64,000 nt of DNA, taken from positions 378,797,633 to 378,861,632 of the forward strand of contig NC_053039.3 in NCBI RefSeq assembly GCF_002575655.3. The letters run 5' to 3'. The notes under the pieces were generated by a model. It had not been told where the DNA came from, did not search any database, and saw only the letters and a program-made list of their open reading frames with translations. Made by a program: the position numbers and the translations under genes. Below are positions 56,623-64,000 of this stretch, in pieces. The stretch comes from Aegilops tauschii subsp. strangulata. Its lineage: Eukaryota; Streptophyta; Magnoliopsida; Poales; Poaceae. The stretch's first letter is position 1. Every line of letters begins with the position of its first letter.

Positions 56623-56978
56623 GGCCTTTGGTTGGGCCAGGGTGACTGCCGAGGATCTTGGAGAACGCATCCAAGCTTTTGCGATAGCCATGGCAGCGCT
56701 CATGGGTGTAAATGAGATCGAGAGGGGTGGAGTTCCATAGGGGGCGCCACCGCCGGGAAAGGACGGTTGTCCGCACCCCATATTTGATTGGGAGGAGGGA
56801 GATGATGACTGTCAACATATCATCGGGGAGGCTGCTGATGAAGTGTAGGCCTACTGGAGTCGCTTGCAGTTATTGCTCGACCTGCCTCTGCTTGTTGGCA
56901 ACCCCATTCTCCACCTCCGGAGTCTCCTTGTCAACAGTGCTTTCTGATAGAAGTGGGAGTACAGGGAATATTTAGTTA
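56623..56978 (-). pseudogene. Second F-box gene, 5' fragment cut by the CACTA element
   Basis: The minus strand encodes FISSLPDDMLTVIISLLPIK and SRRWRPLWNSTPLDLI, a clear F-box. It then reads LDAFSKILGSHPGPTKGL, matching the paralog at 46007-46852 (VSKILPSHPGPARRL). The reading stops at the CACTA terminus (56619). Upstream of the F-box a TAA interrupts the N-terminal frame near 56880, and no ATG is seen at the expected place. The 3' remainder is not found to the left, so it is deleted or outside recognition. Confidence 0.75.
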
Positions 56979-57132
56979 AAATAGGGCAATCGAAAAGTGT
57001 ATTGGTAACTAGAAGTTAGTAGGCAGGAATAGAGTAAGAAAATGGAATAACAATTGATTGCTTAAATACTACACAATTCATTTGATATTGTTGGGTAAGT
57101 CAACATGCAGATACTTGAAAAGAACACTTACT

Positions 57133-57418
57133 TCAAACAAAGTCTGGACGGATGATATCATCGGGGAAGTTAGCATATATCTCATGACCAGGCTCTTTTA
57201 TGTGCAGTGCAATTTTAGTGCCAGCTTTTAGTACATAAAACTTAGAAATTTCTTTCCAAGGGCCAGTGCCAAAATAGGAGTCACCACGTTCATCAAGCCC
57301 GACAGTAGCAACGATTGTAAATCCATGGTTTGTGTTCAGTATGACATCCCTGCAGTCTTGATTTATGTAAAGGGAAAGATTGTGTACTACAGATTCTGTT
57401 GCATAGCAAGGGACCCGC
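57133..57418 (-). pseudogene. Isolated exon, possible B3-like domain
   Basis: After a TTTTCTGCAG acceptor (minus strand) an open frame of about 94 codons reads VVHNLSLYINQDCRDVI, GFTIVATVGLDERGDSYFG and GPWKEISKFYVLKAGTKI, then TGA at 57135-57133. The TGA is followed by a consensus donor-like GTAAGTG. Alternating strands and the WKEISKFYVLKAGTKIAL segment recall a plant B3 DNA-binding fold, but this is a weak match by eye. It lies between a broken F-box gene and a retroelement and may be part of a larger lost gene. Confidence 0.45.
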
Positions 57419-57485
57419 TGCAGAAAATGGTACGATTGTTAAAGAAAATATGGTAACATGCAAATATGGGCCCAAGTTGAAAGAA

Positions 57486-59176
57486 TGATACGTCTCCAAC
57501 TTATCTATAATTTTTGATTGTTCTATGCTATTATATTATCCATCCAGGATGTTTTATATGCATTTATATGCTATTTTATATGATTTTTGGGACTAACCTA
57601 TTAACCTAGAGCCCAGTTCCAGTTTCTGTTTTTTTTCCTTGTTTTTGAGTTTTACAGAAAAGGAATACCAAACGGAGTCCAATTGACGTGCCAATTTTTG
57701 ATGATTTTTTATGGACCAAAAGAAGCCCCCCGAGTAAAAGAGTTAGGCCAGAAGAGTCCCGGGCCGTCCACGAGGGTGGGGGGTGCGCCCTACCCCCTGG
57801 GCACGCCCCCTATCTCATGGACGACTCGGAGACCCCCCTGACGTGAGACCTACGCCAAAAATTCCTATAAATACAGAAACCTCAAGAAAATAACCTAGAT
57901 CAGGAGTTCCGCCGCTGCAAGCCTCTGTAGCCACCAAAAACCAATCGGGACCCTGTTCCGGCACCCTGTCGGAGGGGGGATCCCTAACCGGTGGCCATCT
58001 TCAGCATCCCGGCGCTCTCCATGACGAGGAGGGAGTACTTCACCCTCGGGGCTGAGGGTATGTACTAGTAGCTATGTGTTCGATCTCTCTCTCTCTCGTG
58101 TTCTTGATTAGGCACGATCTTGATGTATCGCGAGCTTTGCTATTATAGTTGGATCTTATGATGTTTCTCCCCCTCTACTCTCTTGTAATGGATTGAGTTT
58201 TCCCTTTGAAGTTATCTTATCGTATTGAGTCTTTAAGGATTTGAGAACACTTGACGTATGTCTTGCATGTGCTTATCTGTGGTGACAATGGGATATTCAC
58301 GTGATCTACTTGATGTATGTTTTGGTGATCAACTTGCGGGTTCAGTGACCTTGTGAACTTATGCATAGGAGTCGGCACACGTTTTCGTCTTGACTCTCCG
58401 GTAGAAACTTTGGGGCACTCTTTGAAGTACTTTTTGTTGGTTTGAATAGATGAATCTGAGATTATGTGATGCATATCGTATAATCATACCCACGGATACT
58501 TGAGGTGACATTGGAGTATCTAGGTGACATTAGGGTTTTGGTTGATTTGTGTCTTAAGGTGTTATTCTAGTACGAACTCTAGGATAGATCGAACAGAAAG
58601 AAGAGCTTCGTGTTATTTTACTACGGACTCTTGAATAGATTGATCAGAAAGGATAACTTTGAGGTGGTTTTGTACCCTACAATAATCTCTTCGTTTGTTC
58701 TCCGCTATTAGTGACTTTGGAGTGACTCTTTGTTGCATGTTGAGGGATAGTTATACGATCCAATTATGTTATTATTGTGGAGAGAACTTGCACTAGTGAA
58801 AGTATGAACCCTAGGCCTTGTTTCCTAGCATTGCAATACCGTTTACGCTCACGTTTACCACTTGCTACCTTGCTGTTTTTATATTTTCAGATTACAAAAA
58901 CCTATATCTACCATCCATATTGCACTTGTATCACCATCTCTTTGCCGAACTAGTGCACTATACAATTTACCATTGTATTGGGTGTGTTGGGGACACAAGA
59001 GACTCTTTGTTATTTGGTTGCATTGTTGCTTGAGAGAGACCATCTTCATACTACTCCTCCCTCGGATTGATAAACCTTAGGTCATCCACTTGAGGGAAAT
59101 TTGCTACTGTCCTACAAACCTCTGCACTTGGAGGCCCAACAACGTCTACAAGAAGAAGGTTGCGTAGTAGACATCA
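57486..59176 (+). repeat. LARD-like element 5' LTR
   Basis: About 1.69 kb from TGATACGTCTCCAAC to ..TAGACATCA. The exact end (59173 or 59176) is uncertain by three bases. It includes a (CT)n run near 58085 and TATAAATACAG near 57868-57878, a likely TATA box. The first 868 bp align closely with 63134-64000. Confidence 0.85.
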
Positions 59177-59186
59177 AGCTCTTTTC

Positions 59187-59204
59187 TGGCGCCGTTGCCG
59201 GGGA
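59187..59204 (+). other. Primer-binding site, tRNA-Asp type
   Basis: TGGCGCCGTTGCCGGGGA is complementary to the 3' end of plant tRNA-Asp (CCCCGGCAACGGCGCCA). It lies about 10 bp behind the LTR. Confidence 0.8.
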
Positions 59205-59251
59205 GGCTAGGTAAGCGGCGGCACTAACACCCCATCAACTAAGCTCTTTTC

Positions 59252-59269
59252 TGGCGCCATTGCCGGGGA
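59252..59269 (+). other. Second, near-identical primer-binding site
   Basis: TGGCGCCATTGCCGGGGA differs from the first site by one base (G to A). The preceding AAGCTCTTTTC is repeated too, so about 65 bp were tandemly duplicated (ATCAA..AAGCTCTTTTCTGGCGCC). Confidence 0.8.
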
Positions 59270-59377
59270 GGTTAGTGCTTGAAGGTATATCTTTAGATCT
59301 TACAATTGAATCTTTTAGTTTCTCGTTTTATCACTAGTTTAGTTTATAAAAGAAAACTAAAAAAATTGGAATTGAGG

Positions 59378-60252
59378 ATGCCTCATATGCTTCATCTTTT
59401 TAATGTCTTTCGTGAAAATAAGGATTCTGATAATTGTGCTCAAGTGCTAGAAGAAGAATGCATTAGAATGTTTGGCACTAAATATTTGAATGATGGGCAT
59501 GATTGCAATGTTGTTACTATGAATTCCTTGAATATCCATGATGCTAATGATATGCAAAGCCACAAGCTTGGGGAAGCTATGTTTGATGAAGATGATATTT
59601 TTTGTCCCCCAAGTTTTGATGAGCAATTTTATTATTATGAAAGCATGCCTCCTATTTATGATGATTATATTTATGAAAGTGGATTTGGAGAGGTCATGGC
59701 TTTATTTAGTGATGAATCCACTATTTCGGAAGAGGTTCCAATTGATTATGAGAACAAAGTTGCTATCTATGATGATTATTGTGATAACATGTATGCTATA
59801 AAGAATAATTATAACCATGAAACTTGTCATAATGATTTTAATTTTCAATTGGATTATGCCTCACATGATAGTTATTTTGTTGAGTTTGCTCCCACTACTA
59901 TTCATGAGAAGAAATTTGCTTATGTGGAGAGTAGTAAAAAATTTATGCTTGTAGATCATGAAAGAATGCTTTATGTGATGGTTATATTGTTGAATTCATT
60001 CATGATGCTACTTCAAATTATTATGAGGGAGGAATATATGCTTGTAGGAATTGCAATAATATCAAGTTTCCTCTCTATGTGCTTGAAATCTTGAAGTTAT
60101 GCTTGTTTTGCCTTCCCATGCTAGTTGATTATTGTTCCCATAAGTTGTTTGCTCACAAAATACCTATGCATAGGAAGTGGGTTAGACTTAAATGTTCTAG
60201 TCATATTATTCATGATGCTCTCTTTATCTTTCAATTCTTATCTTTTATGTGA
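59378..60252 (+). pseudogene. Orphan ORF of the LARD-like element, one frameshift
   Basis: The first ATG (59378) opens a frame rich in Asp, Tyr, Phe and Asn. Segments include FDEDDIFCPPSFDEQFYYYE, PPIYDDYIYESGFGEV and HNDFNFQLDYASHDSYFVEF. Near the A-run at 59961-59964 the frame shifts. A second frame continues with the same style of composition plus a Cys/Lys-containing tail (YVLEILKLCLFCLP, KIPMHRKWVRLKC) to TGA at 60250-60252. The in-frame end at 60094 is therefore probably an artefact of a one-base deletion. No known domain is recognised. I recall similar sequences in many Triticeae copies, which would mean the ORF is maintained in the family. Function unknown. Confidence 0.55.
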
Positions 60253-63120
60253 GCATCATTGTAATCATCATGCCTAGCTAGGGGCGTTAAACGTTAGGGT
60301 TTGTTGGGAGTCAACCCAATTTTATTTTTGTCCTTTGCTTTTGCTCCTGTTTAGATAAATAATTCATCTAGCCTCTTTTTAGATGTGGTTTTATTTTTTA
60401 ATTAGTGTTTGTGCCAAGTAGAACCTTTGGGAAGACTTGGGTGAAGTCTATGCGATCTTGCTGTAAAAAACAGAAACTTTTGCGCTCACGAGATTAGCTG
60501 CCATTATTTACTTCAGAGTGATTTTAGGTTTATTCTTTTTGAAGATGATTAATAGACAAATTCCGCACATCCACCAATTTATTTCAGAATTTTTGGAGTT
60601 CCATAAGTATTCGAACAAATCAGATTGCTATAGACTATTCTGTTTTTGACAGATTCTGTTTTCATTGTGTTGTTTGCTTATTTTGATGAATCTATGAGTA
60701 GTATCGGAGGGTATGAACCATAGAGAAGTTGGAATACAGTAGATATTACACCAATGTGAATTTAGAATGAGTTCACAACAGTACCTAAGTGGTGATTTAT
60801 TTTCTTATACTAACGGAGATTACGAGTTTTCTGTTGAGTTTTGTGTTGTGAAGTTTTCAAGTTTTGGGTAAAGATTCGATGGACAATGGAATAAGGAGTG
60901 GAAAGAGCCTAAGCTTGGGTATTCCCAAGGCACCCCAAGGTAATATTCAAGGACAACCAAGAGCCTAAGCTTGGGGATGCCCCGGAAGGCATCCCCTCTT
61001 TCGTCTTCATTCATCGGTAACTTTACTTGTAGCTATATTTTTATTCACCACATGATATGTGTTTTGCTTGGAGCATCATTTTATGTTATTTTGTTTTGCT
61101 TCCTATTTGAATAAAATACCAAGATCTGAAATTCTTAAATGTTAGAGAGTCTTCACATAGTTACATAATTATTCAACTACTCATTGATCTTCACTTATAT
61201 CTTTCGGAGTAGTTTGTCGTTTGCTCTAGTGCTTCACTTATATCCTTTTAGAGCACGGCGGTGGTTTTATTTTGAAGAAATAGATGAACTCTCATGCTTC
61301 ACTTATATTATTTTGAGAGTCCTAAACAGCATGGTAATTTTCTTTGGCTATAAAATTAGTCCTAATATGATAGGCATCCAAGATGGGTATAATAAAAACT
61401 TTCATATAAAGTGCATTAAATACTATGAGAAGTTTGATACTTGACAATTGGTTTGAGATATAAAGATGGTGATATTAGAGTCGTGCTAGCTGAGTAATTG
61501 TGAAATTGAGAAATACTTGTCTTGAGGTTTGCAAGTCTCGCAACATGCACGTATGGTAACAGGTTTGTGACAAATTTGAAGCATGAGGTGTTTCTTTGAT
61601 TGCCTTCCTTACGAGTGGCGGTCGGGGACGAGTGATGGTCTTTTCCTACCAATATATCCCCCTAGGAGAATGCGGGTAGTGCTTGGTTTTGATGACTTGT
61701 AGATTTTTGCAATAAGTATGTGAGTTCTTTATGACTAATGTTGAGTCCATGGATTATACGCACTCTCACCCTTCCATCACTGCTAGCCTCTTCGGTACTG
61801 TGCATTGCCCTTTCTCACCTCGAGAGTTGGTGCAAACTTTGCCGGTGCATCCAAACCCCGTGATATGATACGCTCTATCACACATAAGCCTCCTTATATC
61901 TTCCTCAAAACAGCCACCATACCTACCTATTATGGCATTTCCATAGCCATTCCGAGATATATTGCCATGCAACTTTCCATTGTTCCGTTTATTATGACAC
62001 GCTTCTTCATTGTCATAGTACCTTGCATGGTCATGTAGTTGACATCGTATTTGTGGCAAGGCCACCATGCATAATTTTTCATAAATTTCACTCTTGATTC
62101 ATTGCCCATCCCGGTACACCACCGGAGGCACTCATATAGAGTCATATTTTGTTCTAGTATCGAGTTGTAATCCTTGAGTTGTAAATAAATAGAAGTGTGA
62201 TGATCATCATTATTGGAGCATTGTCCCATGTGAGGGACAAAAAGAGAATGGCCAAATAAAAAAAGAGAAGGCCCAAAAAAAAGGGAGAGAAAGGCCAAAT
62301 AAAAAAAAGAGAAGGCCCAAAAAAATGAGAGAAAAAGAGAGAAGGGGCAATGTTACTATCCTTTTTCCACACTTGTGTTTCAAAGTAGCACCATGATCTT
62401 CATGATAGAGAGTCTCTTATTTTGTCACTTTCATATACTAGTGGGAATTTTCATTATAGAACTTTGCTTGTATATTCCAACGATGGGCTTCCTCAAAATG
62501 CCCTAGGTCTTCGTGAGCAAGCAAGTTGGATGCACACCCACTTAGTTTATTTTGTTGAGCTTTCATACATTTATAGCTCTAGTGCATCCGTTGCATGGCA
62601 ATCCCTACTCCTCGCATTGACATCAATTGATGGGCATCTCCATAGCTTATTGATTAGCTGCGTTGATGTGAGACTTTCTCCTTTTTTGTGTTCTCCACAC
62701 AACCTCCATCATCATATTTTGTTCCACCTATAGTGCTATGTACATGAATCGCGCTCATATATTGCGTGAAAGTAGAAAAAGTTTGAGAATACTAAAGTAT
62801 GAAACAATTGCTTGGCTTGTCATCGGGGTTGTGCATGATGGGAGCATTTTGTGTGACGAAAATGAAGCATGGCCAAACTATATGATTTTGTAGGGATGAG
62901 CTTTCTTTAGCTATGTTATTTTGAGAGGACATAATTGCTTGGTTAGTATGCTTGAAGTATTATTGTTTTTATCTCAATATTAAACTTTTGTCTTAGATCT
63001 TTCGGATCTGAACATTCATGCCACAATAAGGAAAATTACATTGAAAATTATGTTAGGTAGTATTCCACATGAAAAATTCTGTTTTTATCATTTACCTACT
63101 CGAGGACGAGCAGGAATTAA
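60253..63120. other. LARD-like internal region without coding domains
   Basis: AT-rich sequence. A polypurine-tract-like motif AAGCTTGGGGATGC is at 60967-60980, with a weaker relative at 60909-60920. At 62238-62345 an imperfect purine-rich tandem repeat of about 45 bp (GGCCAAATAAAAAAAGAGAAGGCCC) occurs twice. Minus-strand frames at 61766-62298 look like chance ORFs, with no motif seen. Confidence 0.6.
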
Positions 63121-63133
63121 GCTTGGGGATGCT
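63121..63133 (+). other. LARD-like polypurine tract
   Basis: GCTTGGGGATGCT directly before the 3' LTR (TGATACGTATCC at 63134). The 14-mer AAGCTTGGGGATGC recurs exactly at 60967-60980. Confidence 0.8.
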
Positions 63134-64000
63134 TGATACGTATCCAACGTATCTATAATTTTTGCTTGTTCCGTGCTATTATATTATCCATCTAGGATGT
63201 TTTATATGCATTTATATGCTATTTTACATGATTTTTGGGACTAACCTACTAACCTAGAGCCCAGTGCCAGTTTCTGTTTTTCCTTGTTTTTGAGTTTTAC
63301 AGAAAAGGAACACCAAACGGAGTCCAATTGACGTGCCAATTTTTGATGATTTTTATGGACCAAAAGAAGCCCCCGGAGTAAAAGAGTTGGGCCAGAAGAG
63401 TCCCGAGCCATCCACGAGGGTGGAGGGTGCGCCCTACCCCCCTAGGCGCACCCCCTATCTCGTGGACGACTCGGAGACCCCCCTGACGTGAGACCTACGC
63501 CAAAAATTCCTATAAATACAGAAAGCCCCAGAAAAGAAACCTAGATCTGGAGTTCCGCGCCGCAAGCCTCTGTAGCCACCAAAAACCAATCGGGACCCTG
63601 TTCCGGCACCCTGCCGGAGGAGGGATCCATCATCGATGGCCATCTTCATAATCCTGATGCTCTCCATGATGAGGAGGGAGTAGTTCACCCTCGGGGCTGA
63701 GGGTATGTACCAGTAGCTATGTGTTTGATCTCTCTCTCTCTCCCTCTCGTGTTCTTGATTTGGCACGATCTTGATGTATCGCGAGCTTTGCTATTATAGT
63801 TGGATCTTGTGATGTTTCTCCCCTTCTACTCTCTTGTAATGGATTGAGTTTTACCTTTGAAGTTATCTTATCGGATTGAGTCTTTAAGGATTTGAGAATA
63901 CTTGATGTACGTCCTGCATGTGCTTATCTGTGGTGACAATGGGATATTCACGTGATCTACTTGATGTATGTTTTGGTGATCAACTTGCGGGTTCTGTGAC
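63134..64000 (+). repeat. LARD-like element 3' LTR, truncated by the window edge
   Basis: It aligns with the 5' LTR from its first base, with scattered substitutions and small indels (for example TCTCTCTCCCTCTC against TCTCTCTCTCTC). The right end and its target duplicate lie beyond 64000. Confidence 0.9.

Larger units (their letters stand above)
57486..64000 (+). mobile_element. Non-autonomous LTR retrotransposon (LARD-like), 3' end outside window
   Basis: The 5' LTR is 57486-59176 and the 3' LTR starts at 63134 (both begin TGATACGT.TCCAAC). A tRNA-Asp-type primer-binding site and a polypurine tract lie in place. The ~4-kb internal region contains no gag, RT or integrase motif in any frame. 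It holds one Tyr/Asp-rich ORF and AT-rich sequence. It must rely on proteins of another element, probably of the Athila or a related Gypsy lineage, judged from the primer site. Confidence 0.85.

Noticed and set aside
61766..62298. Minus-strand frames in the LARD-like internal region
   Set aside because: No recognisable motif and AT-rich composition like the flanks.

Overview
This window is plant nuclear DNA from a large, repeat-rich grass genome. A Triticeae species (wheat, barley or a relative) fits best. The evidence is nested LTR retrotransposons of Copia Angela/WIS/BARE type and of two Ty3/Gypsy lineages, Stowaway MITEs with TA target duplications, a CACTA terminus, and grass-type F-box families (F-box/DUF295 and F-box/FBD) with spliceosomal introns. 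There are no prokaryotic genes, no CRISPR array, and no rRNA or tRNA gene that I could recognise. I found no intact host gene. Every host-type gene seen is broken, split or partial.

Layout. 1-7928: 3' part of a Copia element (leader, gag, pol, 3' LTR); its LTR is interrupted by a reversed solo LTR of a Gypsy family (5213-6384, TSD TCAAA). 9876-11598: first copy of an F-box/DUF295 gene. 11599-24360: a complete 12.8-kb Gypsy element of the Tat-like lineage (TSD TTCAT), inserted just behind the stop codon of that gene; a six-exon gene lies on the opposite strand between its pol and 3' LTR. 24361-25917: displaced 3' flank. 25918-27810: second DUF295 copy. 28014-29520: a direct repeat pair and an unidentified minus-strand ORF. 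29847-30416: a broken minus-strand single-exon gene of unknown family with a TATA box.

31646-46852 (minus): one F-box/FBD gene whose second intron is split by a 13-kb chromovirus-like Gypsy element (32477-45509, TSD ACATA). That element carries an extra leader ORF between its primer-binding site and gag. 47316-49220: two tandem ~0.95-kb GA-rich units. 50133-56619: a minisatellite, a multi-exon gene with a tandemly duplicated exon, a ~111-bp GGCC-rich array, and a CACTA terminus that cuts a second F-box gene (56623-56978). 57133-57418: an isolated exon with a possible B3-like fold. 57486-64000: a non-autonomous (LARD-like) element with a Tyr/Asp-rich orphan ORF and no recognisable gag or pol; its 3' LTR runs off the window.

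Two themes recur. Most premature stops read as C-to-T changes (CAA, CAG, CGA to stop, or TGG to stop through the other strand), as expected for deamination of methylated cytosine. Several elements carry cargo beyond gag-pol: the antisense spliced gene, the leader ORF, and the orphan ORF. These three are the best candidates for little-described biology here. All family calls come from reading the sequence by eye; no database search was run.
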